Shown here: in pieces, positions 17,183-24,974 of the stretch
Position numbering within the stretch: the first letter of the stretch is position 1
How the letters are laid out: every line of letters starts with the position of its first letter
Assembly (NCBI RefSeq): GCF_000513935.1
Contig: NZ_AZUY01000043.1
Location: forward strand, 1 to 49,871
Length of the DNA stretch: 49,871 nucleotides
Reading direction: 5' to 3'
DNA from: Mesorhizobium sp. WSM3626
Lineage (GTDB): Bacteria; Pseudomonadota; Alphaproteobacteria; Rhizobiales; Rhizobiaceae
Made by a program: the position numbers and the translations under genes
The notes under the pieces: model-generated
Database searches by the model: none
What the model was told of the DNA's origin: nothing
What the model saw: the letters and a program-made list of their open reading frames with translations, nothing else

Positions 17183-17853
17183 GAGGCTGCCCGCAGGAGA
17201 TAGCCAAGATTGCGGATCGCTCGTATCTCGATGCCGGCGGCGACATCGTCGAGTTTGCGGCGCAGCCGCGAGACATGCGCGTCGAGCGCATTCGAGCCGA
17301 TCTCGTCGTCCAGGGCGTAGACGGCCTCCTCGAGAGCGCTGCGCATGATGGTCCGGCCCGGCCGGCGGATGAGTGTTTCAAGCACCAGCCTCTCACGCCG
17401 CGGCAAATCGAGCGCCTGATCCTCGACCAGCGCCTCGCGATGGCGGAAATCATAGGTGAGGCGACCGACCATCGTCTGGTTGGCACGCGAAGTGAACGAG
17501 CGGCGGTGCAGGGCGTGGAGCCGCGCGACGAGTTCCACCGTGGCGAAAGGCTTGACCATGTAATCGTCGGCGCCGGCATCGAGCCCGGCAACCCGGTCCT
17601 CCAACCCGCTTATCGCCGTCAGCGCGATCACCGGCACATCCAGATACAAGGCGCGCAGGCGAGGGATCAGGCTAAGACCGTCGCCATCCGGCAGCCGGCG
17701 ATCCAGCACCACGGCGTCGTGGTGGCCCTGACGGGCCACCGCCTCCGCGTCGGCCAGGGTCGCGGCGTGGTCGACGATGATGTCCAGGCGCTCCAGGGCG
17801 GCCTTCAGCACGGAGGCCATTTCCGGTTCGTCCTCGATCAGCAGGACGCGCAT
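17179..17853 (-). CDS. OmpR-family response regulator
   Basis: A 224-residue regulator with a receiver domain (acidic pocket ED at 8-9, phospho-acceptor Asp at about 51 in VVLDRRLPDGDG, conserved Thr in IALTA, Lys in MVKPFA) and a C-terminal winged-helix DNA-binding domain (about 130-222). GAAGGAGAA stands just before the ATG. It is co-transcribed with the kinase through a 4-base overlap. The lipoprotein and outer-membrane protein genes upstream on the same strand are possible targets, which is inference from position. Confidence 0.9.
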   Translation of the reverse strand: MRVLLIEDEPEMASVLKAALERLDIIVDHAATLADAEAVARQGHHDAVVLDRRLPDGDGLSLIPRLRALYLDVPVIALTAISGLEDRVAGLDAGADDYMVKPFATVELVARLHALHRRSFTSRANQTMVGRLTYDFRHREALVEDQALDLPRRERLVLETLIRRPGRTIMRSALEEAVYALDDEIGSNALDAHVSRLRRKLDDVAAGIEIRAIRNLGYLLRAAS

Positions 17854-17899
17854 TGGCGTTCTCCTTCACGCGCCGCCGCAGGATTTGCGGCGCGGCGGT

Positions 17900-18286
17900 T
17901 CATTCGCATTCCAGCTTTGGCCGGCGGAAATTGGTGATGAACCAGCGGCCGCCGGAAGCTCGGGCATAAAAAGTGTAGAAGCATTCCTGACGCTCGATAT
18001 AGCCGGGCGTTTCGGTCTCTTCATAGACAGTTCCGTGTTTTGTTTGGCGGACCTCGCCACTCGATGTCCCGGAAACCGCTGACGTAGATATCTTGCGCCA
18101 TTGATAGGCGCGCTCTCCCTGGCCGAGGTCGACGATCGCCGTTGGCGGACCATAATCCAGAACGACCGATTCGACCGGTTGTCCGACATAGTTCTTCATG
18201 ATGTCGGAGGCGCAGCCCGCCAATGCGACTGCGATCGCAATGAACAATAGCTTGGACGACGGTCGGCCGGGGTGATGCGTGGACAT
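17900..18286 (-). CDS. small lipoprotein of unknown function
   Basis: A 128-residue protein with a signal sequence and a lipobox VALAGC (cysteine at about residue 25), so it is probably lipidated and kept in the envelope. The mature part contains YVGQPVESVVLDYGPP and GERAYQWRKI, a small beta-rich domain seen in several rhizobial lipoproteins. Later comes a CFYTFYA/LECE region with two further cysteines that could pair. AGGGAA precedes the ATG. It lies 46 bases before the response regulator gene on the same strand, and after a strong hairpin that follows the outer-membrane protein gene. I do not recognise a function. Confidence 0.75.
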   Translation of the reverse strand: MSTHHPGRPSSKLLFIAIAVALAGCASDIMKNYVGQPVESVVLDYGPPTAIVDLGQGERAYQWRKISTSAVSGTSSGEVRQTKHGTVYEETETPGYIERQECFYTFYARASGGRWFITNFRRPKLECE

Positions 18287-18413
18287 TGCTGATTCCCTGG
18301 TGAAAATTCACGCAGGGGACCTAGATTGCGAAGATTACATCGACATTGCGAAGCATGGAATGTTCCTTGCCTCGAGGGGACGTCCGTGTCGGGCATTGAC
18401 GCATCAACAACAA

Positions 18414-18447
18414 GATCGCGCGATGCCGTTGCGGCCATCGCGCGATC
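18414..18447 (-). terminator. strong stem-loop after the outer-membrane protein gene
   Basis: A perfect 12-bp inverted repeat GATCGCGCGATG/CATCGCGCGATC encloses a small CCG/CGG inner stem. On the minus strand it lies about 28 bases past the stop codon of the beta-barrel gene and is followed by TTGTTGTTG. It probably terminates or processes that transcript before the lipoprotein gene. Confidence 0.65.
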
Positions 18448-18474
18448 AAGGTCGGCCACTTGCTGTTCTGGAAT

Positions 18475-19092
18475 CTAGAACCGGTAGTTGAGGCCAGCTT
18501 TCAGCTCATGACTGCCGATCGTCTCCTTGGACCTGCCAAGGGCCGATGTCGTTTCAACGCCGGGGGTGCGGACATAGTCGTACTCGACCTTGGCCGACAG
18601 GCCGCCGGCGAAGCCCTGCTCGATGCCGGCGCCGACGAGGTAGCCGACCTTCCATCCGTCGCTGCTCCTCACGCCGTCGCCCTTGTCGAACCTGGTCATG
18701 GCGACGCCACCGGTTCCGAACAGCAACGTCTGGTCGAAGCTCACGCCGGCCTTCGCCTTGGCCGCGCCGCGCGATTTTTCCTTGATCTTGCCGCCCCGGA
18801 TATCGTGTTCGGCGCCGCCCAGATAGGAACCTTCGATCTCGGCGCCGAGGACCGCCGGGCCCATCTGCTGGTTGTAGCCGGCCTGGACGCCGCCGCTGAA
18901 GCCGTTTCGACCGGCGAACGGGTTCGGCATCCCCGTGAACGCCGTGCCGCCATGGACGCCGACATAGGCGCCGCTCCACTGGAAGGCGGGGGGATCGTTG
19001 TAGGCAGGCGAGAGGTCGGCGGCCATCGCCGGCCCGAGAAGGCACAGGGCGAGGGCACTCGCCGTCAGGACGATCTTTGCTTGAGGGGACAC
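18475..19092 (-). CDS. outer-membrane beta-barrel protein (Omp25/31-like porin family)
   Basis: A 205-residue small outer-membrane barrel. The signal peptide runs to about residue 26 (LLGPAMA-ADL). The mature part has alternating aromatic strands (WSGAYVGVHGG, AGVSFDQTLLFGTGGVA, AKVEYDYVRTP) and ends in LKAGLNYRF, the C-terminal Phe that the BAM machine recognises. The start is a GTG at 19092: GGAG lies seven bases upstream and the signal peptide begins there, whereas the longer ATG frame adds a hydrophilic, non-signal stretch. These proteins are abundant rhizobial and Brucella envelope proteins. It is followed by a strong hairpin. Confidence 0.85.
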   Translation of the reverse strand: MSPQAKIVLTASALALCLLGPAMAADLSPAYNDPPAFQWSGAYVGVHGGTAFTGMPNPFAGRNGFSGGVQAGYNQQMGPAVLGAEIEGSYLGGAEHDIRGGKIKEKSRGAAKAKAGVSFDQTLLFGTGGVAMTRFDKGDGVRSSDGWKVGYLVGAGIEQGFAGGLSAKVEYDYVRTPGVETTSALGRSKETIGSHELKAGLNYRF

Positions 19093-19564
19093 TGCATTAC
19101 TCCAACACAAACGCGCATCCGACACCCGATACGCTGGTTAATTGCTGAGGACCCTGGCCGTTGAGGCGGCAGGCTCCGATCGGTGTCTTTCAGGGATGGC
19201 TGCGCGGTTCTGGGGACCGGCTTTCGCCGGCTGTGGTAGGGGCAGAGCGCCGCGCGGTCCGTCACCTGAAAGACGCCTGGTATCTCGCAAGTGAAAATTG
19301 CACGCACATTGCGCAAAATTGGAAAATGACGATTTTGTGCTTTATTTTCAATGCATTAAAATGAAATTGTTTACCGATATTTAAGACTTGCGGGCTTTCG
19401 GAAGCCGCTCTGTCAGTTGCTCGAGCGGGCTTTCGATGGCGCTCAACATCTGGTTGCGGCTTATCAGTTTCTCTGTACAGACCGCGCTGGCTTGATGGAT
19501 GGCCGCCAAGCACGTATCTCTGGGCCGTGCCCATGAGTCCGGGCATCTCAATCGGGAGACGGCC
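19093..19564. other. 472-base gene-free region
   Basis: This gap between the divergent outer-membrane protein and DUF6460 genes holds no convincing gene. Positions 19280-19385 are clearly AT-rich (for example AATTGG, TTTATTTTC, ATTAAAATG) against the GC-rich background and probably carry promoters for one or both sides. One stretch, TTTA-N7-TTAA at 19370-19384, is one base off a CtrA site. I see no RNA gene or repeat. Confidence 0.5.
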
Positions 19565-19828
19565 TTGTCCGCACTGACGCGCTTTCTCGGCGACTCGCCG
19601 CTCAGGGTTGTCCTGAAGCTGCTGGTGGTATCCTTTCTCGTCGGCCTGGTCATGAACGCCTTCGGCTGGTCGCCGATGGATGTGTTCTACGGCATCCGGA
19701 AATTCTTCATCGATCTCTGGAATCTCGGCTTCCACGCCATCGACCGCTTCCTCGGCTATATCCTGCTTGGCGCCGCGATCGTCGTGCCGGCCTTCATCCT
19801 GCTCAGGATCGCCAACTACCGGAAGTGA
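19565..19828 (+). CDS. DUF6460 small membrane protein
   Basis: An 87-residue inner-membrane protein of unknown function, conserved in Rhizobiales. It has two hydrophobic segments (about 14-30 and 61-80) joined by an amphipathic stretch with FYGIRKFFIDLWNLG. The start is a TTG at 19565, because GGGAG stands nine bases upstream and the family begins with a ...LTRFLGDSPLRVV block right after its start. The longer frame from 19499 would add an unconserved N-terminus. It converges on the deacetylase gene with only three bases between stops. Confidence 0.7.
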   Translation: MSALTRFLGDSPLRVVLKLLVVSFLVGLVMNAFGWSPMDVFYGIRKFFIDLWNLGFHAIDRFLGYILLGAAIVVPAFILLRIANYRK

Positions 19829-19831
19829 CGT

Positions 19832-20734
19832 TCAGGCGAAGCCCGAAGCGACCTCGAACAGGATGGCGTGGCGCGCGGCAAGTGCCGGCACATCGGTGGA
19901 ATAGCCGCCGCCGATGACACCGCAGACAGGAATGCCGAGCGCCCGAAAATGGCCGATGACCATCTCGTGGCGGGCGCGCAGCCCATTGTCGGAAAGCGCC
20001 AGCCTGCCGAGCCGGTCCCCGGCATGGACGTCGACGCCTGCATTGTAGAAGACGATGTCCCAATGGGGGCGGGTGGAGAGCTCAGGCAGGATGGTATCAA
20101 GCCTTTCGACATAAGCGGCGTCGCCCGTGCCGTCGGGCAGTGCGACGTCGAGGTCCGAGGCAATCTTGCGTGTGGGGTAGTTCCGCTCGCCATGCATGGA
20201 GAAGGTGAACACGCGTGGCTCATCGCCTAGAATATCCGCCGTGCCGTCGCCCTGATGCACGTCGAGATCGACGACCAGGACCTTCTGCACCGCACCCTCT
20301 TCCAGCAGAACCAGCGAGGCGACGGCGACGTCGTTGAAGGTGCAGAAGCCGGCGCCTTGCGCGCGTCGCGCATGATGGCTGCCGCCGGCGGTGTTGCAGG
20401 CAATGCCGTGACGCAAGGCGAGCCGGGCTGCCGCCACCGTGCCGCCGGTGGCAAGCTGCGCGCGCAGCGAGACGCGGGGGCCGACCGGAAAGCCGATCTC
20501 GCGTTCGATTTTTTCCGGCACGGAGCAGGAGACGACCTGGTCGACATAGGTGGCCGCATGAGCAAGCTTCAGCCACCGCGCCGGCGCGGGTTCGGCTGTG
20601 TTGAGCGCGCCGGGTCCGGCCAGGCCGCGTGAGCGCAAGGCCTCCATCAGCAGCGGATACTTGCTCATCGGAAAGCGATGGTTGGTCGCGAAGCCGGCGT
20701 CGTAGTCGGGGTGATGGACGATCTGCAGGGGCAT
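19832..20734 (-). CDS. histone-deacetylase-family protein (HDAC/AcuC/APAH superfamily)
   Basis: A 300-residue zinc hydrolase of the arginase-deacetylase fold; bacterial members deacetylate acetyl-lysine, acetylpolyamines or related amides in the cytosol. The key elements are GGSHHARR (the catalytic His pair near residue 138), the zinc-binding DLDVHQGDGT (Asp and His near 176), YNAGVDVH with the second zinc Asp near 232, and GGGY near 275. All metal ligands look intact. The substrate cannot be told from sequence. It is divergent from the MATE exporter gene. Confidence 0.88.
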   Translation of the reverse strand: MPLQIVHHPDYDAGFATNHRFPMSKYPLLMEALRSRGLAGPGALNTAEPAPARWLKLAHAATYVDQVVSCSVPEKIEREIGFPVGPRVSLRAQLATGGTVAAARLALRHGIACNTAGGSHHARRAQGAGFCTFNDVAVASLVLLEEGAVQKVLVVDLDVHQGDGTADILGDEPRVFTFSMHGERNYPTRKIASDLDVALPDGTGDAAYVERLDTILPELSTRPHWDIVFYNAGVDVHAGDRLGRLALSDNGLRARHEMVIGHFRALGIPVCGVIGGGYSTDVPALAARHAILFEVASGFA

Positions 20735-20866
20735 GAGAGTGGTCCAGCGGCTTCGCGCCAGACCGGGATTTCGGTTGGCCGTCGCAGGAAGAATGATTGC
20801 GCGGTGGACGGAAAATGGGGCACATCGGCTCTCCGATCAAGCCGCAATCAGCAAGGCAGGAATCCT

Positions 20867-22207
20867 TTGGACAAGGGTGTAGTCCTAACCGACGCCAGAG
20901 CCTTTTCCGTCACCAACCGCTCGGTGCTTGCCATCGCCGTGCCGATGACGCTCGCCTATCTGACGACGCCGCTGCTCGGCCTGGTCGACACGGCTGTTGT
21001 CGGCCAGTTCGGCGATGCCGCCTTGCTTGGCGGTCTGGCGGCCGGTGCGCTGGCTTTCGATGTCGTTTTCACCACCTTCAATTTTCTGCGTTCGGGCACG
21101 ACCGGCCTCGTCGCCCAGGCTTTCGGGCGTGGAGACGCCCTCGAGGAACAGGCGGTGTTCTGGCGCGCCGTGCTGATCGCCGTCGTTGCCGGCGTCGTGC
21201 TGGCGGCGCTTTCGCCGCTCATCGCCATCGGCGGCCAGTGGTTCATGGATGCCGGACCACGCGTCAGCGAGGCGATGGCCGTTTATATCAGGATCAGGCT
21301 GCTCGCCGCCCCGTTCTCGCTGATCAACTACGCCATCCTTGGCTATGTTCTGGGGCGTGGCGAGGGCGGGCTCGGGCTTGTCCTGCAACTGGTGCTCAAT
21401 GGCATCAACATCGCGCTCTGCTTCCTGCTCGGCCTTGAACTTGGCTGGGGCGTTTCCGGCGTCGCCTGGGCAACCGTCACCGGCGAGTTCCTCGCCATGC
21501 TGCTTGGCCTCGCGATCGTGGTGCGCCGGTTCCGATCCAGCCCGCCCTTGCCTCGCCACCGCCTGCTCGACATGAGCGCCTTCCTGCGCATGCTGTCGCT
21601 CAACCGCGACATCATGATCCGTTCGTTCTCGCTGCTTGCCGCTTTCGCGCTGTTCACCCGCCAAGGCGCGCAGTTCGGAACGGTGACGCTCGCCGCCAAT
21701 GCGGTGCTGATGAATTTCTTCCTCGTCGCCGGCTATTTCCTCGACGGTTTCGCCACCGCCGCCGAGCAACTCGCCGGCCGCGCCGTCGGCGCGCGTGCCG
21801 AGCAGCCCTTCAGGCAGGCGGTGCGGCTGACCCTGCTCTGGGGCCTTGGTCTGGCCGGTGCCGCGACGCTGGTGCTGCTCATGGCCGGCACCAACCTGGT
21901 CGCCGTCGTGACGACGTCGCAGGATGTCCGCGCCGTAGCCGATACCTACCTGCCCTGGGCGGCGTTCACCGCGCTGAGCGGCGTCCTTGCCTTCCAGATG
22001 GACGGGGTCTTCATCGGCGCGACATGGTCGCGCGACATGCGCAACATGATGCTCCTGTCATTCCTCGTCTTTGCCGCTGCGCTGATCACGCTGGCGCCCG
22101 CCTTCGGCAATCACGGCCTGTGGGCGGCCTTGCACGTCTTCTTGCTGGTGCGGGGATTGAGCCTGCTGACGATCTTGCGGGTCAGGGTGCAAACCGCATT
22201 CAGCTGA
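20867..22207 (+). CDS. MATE-family efflux transporter (DinF-like)
   Basis: A 446-residue exporter with 12 predicted membrane spans, two MATE halves (first beginning SVLAIAVPMTLAYLTTPLLG, second after about residue 235). It exports drugs or metabolites using an H+ or Na+ gradient. The signature LVDTAVVGQFG lies near residue 32 and FNFLRSGTTGLVAQAFGRGD near 70, both typical of the DinF branch. The start is set at a TTG (20867) with CAGGA six bases upstream, giving the usual length; the upstream in-frame sequence overlaps the divergent gene's coding region. Its stop overlaps the convergent pyrD by 8 bases. Confidence 0.85.
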   Translation: MDKGVVLTDARAFSVTNRSVLAIAVPMTLAYLTTPLLGLVDTAVVGQFGDAALLGGLAAGALAFDVVFTTFNFLRSGTTGLVAQAFGRGDALEEQAVFWRAVLIAVVAGVVLAALSPLIAIGGQWFMDAGPRVSEAMAVYIRIRLLAAPFSLINYAILGYVLGRGEGGLGLVLQLVLNGINIALCFLLGLELGWGVSGVAWATVTGEFLAMLLGLAIVVRRFRSSPPLPRHRLLDMSAFLRMLSLNRDIMIRSFSLLAAFALFTRQGAQFGTVTLAANAVLMNFFLVAGYFLDGFATAAEQLAGRAVGARAEQPFRQAVRLTLLWGLGLAGAATLVLLMAGTNLVAVVTTSQDVRAVADTYLPWAAFTALSGVLAFQMDGVFIGATWSRDMRNMMLLSFLVFAAALITLAPAFGNHGLWAALHVFLLVRGLSLLTILRVRVQTAFS

Positions 22208-23279
22208 GCGGCTCCGACGCCCATCGGTCGAGATGGCTGTCGCGCAGCTCGCGCATCGAGCTGAGTTTCTCTGTCTCGGCAAAACGGGCCATCCCCGCGA
22301 CGATCCGTCCCGGCAGCGCCGGCCCGGCATAGATCATGCCGGTGTAGAGCTGCACCAGATCCGCGCCGGCGCGGATCTTTTCCAGCGCCGTCTCCGCTGA
22401 ATCGACACCGCCGACACCGATGATGGCCATTTCGGGTCCGAGCAGCTTGCGCATCTTGGCCAGCACGATGGTCGAGCGCTCGAACAGTGGTTTTCCCGAA
22501 AGCCCGCCTGTCTCCCGCGCGACGTCACCGCTTCGCAGACCCGGTCGTGAAATGGTGGTGTTGGAGACGATGACGCCGTCGATCCGCTTTTCCATGACTT
22601 CGGCGGCGATATCCTCCAACTCGGCCTCGACCAGGTCTGGGGCGATCTTGAGAAAGATCGGCGGCTGCGCGATTGCCGCAGCACGCGCGGCCATGACGCG
22701 CGACAGGAGCTCGCCGAGTTGCTCGCGCGCCTGCATGGTGCGCAGGCCAGGCGTGTTGGGTGAGGAAATGTTGACGGTGAGATAGCTGGCGTGGGGCGCG
22801 AAGCGGGCGACGCCGCGTTCATAATCGCCGGCGCGGTCGGCGCTGTCCTTGTTCGCGCCGATGTTGACGCCGACGATGCCGCCGCGCCCCTTGCGCGCGG
22901 CAAGGCTTTTTTCGGCCGCCGCGTGGCCTTCATTGTTGAAGCCCAGCCGGTTGATGACGGCTTCATCCGATGTCAGCCGGAAGATGCGTGGCTTCGGGTT
23001 GCCGGATTGCGGCAGGGGCGTGATGGTACCGACCTCGGCGAAGCCGAAACCGAGGCCAAGCAGCGCATCGGGTACTTCGGCGTTCTTATCGTAGCCAGCC
23101 GCCATGCCAAGTGGGTTCGGGAAATCGAGACCGCAAAGGCTGATCTTCAGCCTTGTATCGCGTACCGTCCGCGCGCCAACCGGCAGGCCGCAGCGCAACG
23201 CCGCGATCGACAGGCCGTGCGCGGTTTCCGGATCAAAGGTGAACAGCAGCTTCTGGCCGATCCGGTCGAGCACGCTCAT
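22200..23279 (-). CDS. pyrD: dihydroorotate dehydrogenase (quinone), class 2
   Basis: A 359-residue membrane-associated flavoprotein that oxidises dihydroorotate to orotate with quinone, step four of pyrimidine synthesis. The N-terminal ETAHGLSIAAL helices that dock to the membrane are typical of class 2. FMN-site motifs include AAGYDKNAE (near 63), GFGFAEVGTITP, NRLGFNNEG, VNISSPNTPGLR with the catalytic serine region (near 175), and IIGVGGVDS (near 295). The ATG overlaps the stop of the DUF952 gene (ATGA), so they are coupled. A longer open frame upstream is not coding in this phase. Confidence 0.93.
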   Translation of the reverse strand: MSVLDRIGQKLLFTFDPETAHGLSIAALRCGLPVGARTVRDTRLKISLCGLDFPNPLGMAAGYDKNAEVPDALLGLGFGFAEVGTITPLPQSGNPKPRIFRLTSDEAVINRLGFNNEGHAAAEKSLAARKGRGGIVGVNIGANKDSADRAGDYERGVARFAPHASYLTVNISSPNTPGLRTMQAREQLGELLSRVMAARAAAIAQPPIFLKIAPDLVEAELEDIAAEVMEKRIDGVIVSNTTISRPGLRSGDVARETGGLSGKPLFERSTIVLAKMRKLLGPEMAIIGVGGVDSAETALEKIRAGADLVQLYTGMIYAGPALPGRIVAGMARFAETEKLSSMRELRDSHLDRWASEPLS

Positions 23280-23626
23280 TGCCCCTCCAGGGGCGGGAAT
23301 TGGTGAGTACCGTCGGCACCGAGCGGCAGCGGCTTGACCCACAGCACGGCTTTCAGGTCGAGCACGCCGTAGAGATGCGGAAACAGCGCGCCGCCGCGCG
23401 AGACTTCGTATTTCAGCGCATCGCCCAGGCCGATCCCGTCGATGGCGACCAGCAGAAGGTCGGTCTGGCCGGAAAAATGCTTTGCCGCGGTTTCCGCAAC
23501 CTGCGCTGCCGTCGAAAAATGGATGAAGCCGTCGGCGACGTCGATTGGCGCTCCGGTGAAGCGGCCATTGGCTTCGGCCTCGCGCCAAGGCGCTTGCGGA
23601 GTTATCTTGTAGATAATCTGTGACAT
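23276..23626 (-). CDS. DUF952 family protein
   Basis: A 116-residue small cytosolic protein of the DUF952 family, recognised by IYKITPQAPW at the start, then ADGFIHFSTAAQV (near 32) and a C-terminal FPHLYGVLDLKAVLWV. The function is unknown; the fold is related to ADP-ribosyltransferase-like proteins by published family descriptions. It is translationally coupled to pyrD (4-base overlap), an arrangement I recall as frequent in Rhizobiales. The start MSQIIYK is chosen since the family begins there. Confidence 0.82.
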   Translation of the reverse strand: MSQIIYKITPQAPWREAEANGRFTGAPIDVADGFIHFSTAAQVAETAAKHFSGQTDLLLVAIDGIGLGDALKYEVSRGGALFPHLYGVLDLKAVLWVKPLPLGADGTHQFPPLEGQ

Positions 23627-23733
23627 GGTTGCGCTATAATCCGAACCAGTCGCGCGGGGAAGGCCACGCCAAGGGTCTTCCCCATTTCCGGCGCAAACAT
23701 GCGATATTTCAGGCTTTGGCCATGGAGGACAAC

Positions 23734-24168
23734 ATGCGTCTGCAGCACATCTTGATCCCCGCCGCGCTCGTTTCACTGGTCGCGGCCTCAGCTTATTCGG
23801 AAGAAGCCGACCGCTACCGGCTGGAAAAGTCTGATAACGGCTATGTCCGCATGGATACGCAGACCGGCGCGATGTCGATCTGCGAGGAGCATTCGGGCCA
23901 GCTCGTCTGCAAGATGGCGGCCGATGAACGCGCCGCTTACCAGGACGAGGTCGATCGCCTGCAGACCTCGATGAAGGCGATGGACGAGCGCGTCACCAGG
24001 CTGGAGAATTCGCTCTCCGCCCGCCTCGAATCGAAACTGCCGAGCGAGGAGGATTTCAACACGACGATGAGCTATATGGAGCGCTTCCTGAAGAGCTTTA
24101 TGGGCATCGTCAAGGATATGGACAAGGATAGCGGCGGCGGCGCCCAGCTCAACTCGCAGAAGACCTGA
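23734..24168 (+). CDS. secreted coiled-coil protein of unknown function
   Basis: A 144-residue protein with a signal peptide (MRLQHILIPAALVSLVAASAYS, cleaved about residue 22). A short conserved-looking core, YRLEKSDNGYVRMDTQTG followed by CEEHSGQLVCKMAADER (two cysteines, probably bonded), leads into a coiled coil (about 75-110, DRLQTSMKAMDERVTRLENSL) and a Ser/Gly-rich tail. Rhizobial homologues are uncharacterised as far as I know. GGAGG stands five bases before the ATG. It is divergent from the DUF952 gene and 123 bases before the response regulator. Confidence 0.72.
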   Translation: MRLQHILIPAALVSLVAASAYSEEADRYRLEKSDNGYVRMDTQTGAMSICEEHSGQLVCKMAADERAAYQDEVDRLQTSMKAMDERVTRLENSLSARLESKLPSEEDFNTTMSYMERFLKSFMGIVKDMDKDSGGGAQLNSQKT

Positions 24169-24291
24169 GCGCGAGTGACGAGGGAAAACGCGGCGCGCTG
24201 GCTTTGCCGCTTGAAAACAGCGCGCGGCCCCTCATAATCGTCCGACTGATCCCGCAAAAAGCAGTAAATCGGGGATTCGGGGAGGGACATC

Positions 24292-24951
24292 TTGCCGTCA
24301 GGCTATACTTTCGTCATCGCCGACGACCACCCGCTGTTTCGCGGCGCCCTGCGCGAGGCGCTTGCCGGCATCGGCAATGTCACCGCCATTCATGAGGCGG
24401 GCGATTTCGAAAGCGCCAAGGCGCTGGTCGTTGCCAATGAAGATGTCGATCTCGTGCTGCTGGACCTGTCGATGCCTGGCGCCAGCGGCCTCTCCGGCCT
24501 GATCTCCCTGCGCGGCATCCATCCGGCGGTGCCGCTGGTCGTGGTGTCGGCGCATGACGATCCAGCGACCATCCGGCGCGCCCTCGATCTCGGCGCCTCC
24601 GGTTTCATCTCCAAGTCGGCCAGCATGGAGGAAATCCGCGGCGCCGTGCAGTCGGTGCTTGCCGGCGATATCGCGGCACCTGTCGGCGTCGATCTCGGTG
24701 TCGAACGCGATCCCGAAATATCGGACCTGATCAAACGGCTGCAGGCGTTGACCCCGCAGCAGACCCGCGTGCTCGGCATGCTGGCCGAAGGCCTGCTCAA
24801 CAAGCAGATCGCTTATGAGCTCGGCGTTTCCGAGGCGACGATCAAGGCGCATGTCTCGGCCATATTGCAAAAACTCGGCGTCGACAGCCGCACCCAGGCG
24901 GTGATCCTGCTGTCCAAGATCGGCAGCGACCCGCTGCAACCGGCGGGCTGA
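24292..24951 (+). CDS. NarL/LuxR-type response regulator, CrbR/ErdR-like
   Basis: A 219-residue two-component regulator. The receiver domain has the DDHPLFRGAL acidic pocket (10-20), phospho-acceptor Asp near 58 in LLDLSMPG, and SKSAS near 110. The LuxR helix-turn-helix fills about 145-205 (LTPQQTRVLGMLAEG...NKQIAYELGVSEATIKAHVS). The start is a TTG with GGGGAGGG six bases upstream. The sequence style matches regulators (CrbR, ErdR) that pair with SSS-fused hybrid kinases and switch on acetate/acetyl-CoA synthetase genes. Just such a kinase lies at 27796-31305. The pairing is inference. Confidence 0.8.
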   Translation: MPSGYTFVIADDHPLFRGALREALAGIGNVTAIHEAGDFESAKALVVANEDVDLVLLDLSMPGASGLSGLISLRGIHPAVPLVVVSAHDDPATIRRALDLGASGFISKSASMEEIRGAVQSVLAGDIAAPVGVDLGVERDPEISDLIKRLQALTPQQTRVLGMLAEGLLNKQIAYELGVSEATIKAHVSAILQKLGVDSRTQAVILLSKIGSDPLQPAG

Positions 24952-24974
24952 GTGCCGGCTGCAGCGGGTCGCGA

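Noticed and set aside
19370..19384. CtrA-like site TTTA-N7-TTAA before the DUF6460 gene
   Set aside because: One mismatch in the first half, in an AT-rich patch where such matches arise by chance; no cell-cycle gene is nearby.
20678..20866. N-terminal extension of the MATE exporter from an upstream ATG
   Set aside because: The extension overlaps the divergent deacetylase gene, is hydrophilic and unconserved, and a TTG with an AGGA site gives the normal family length.
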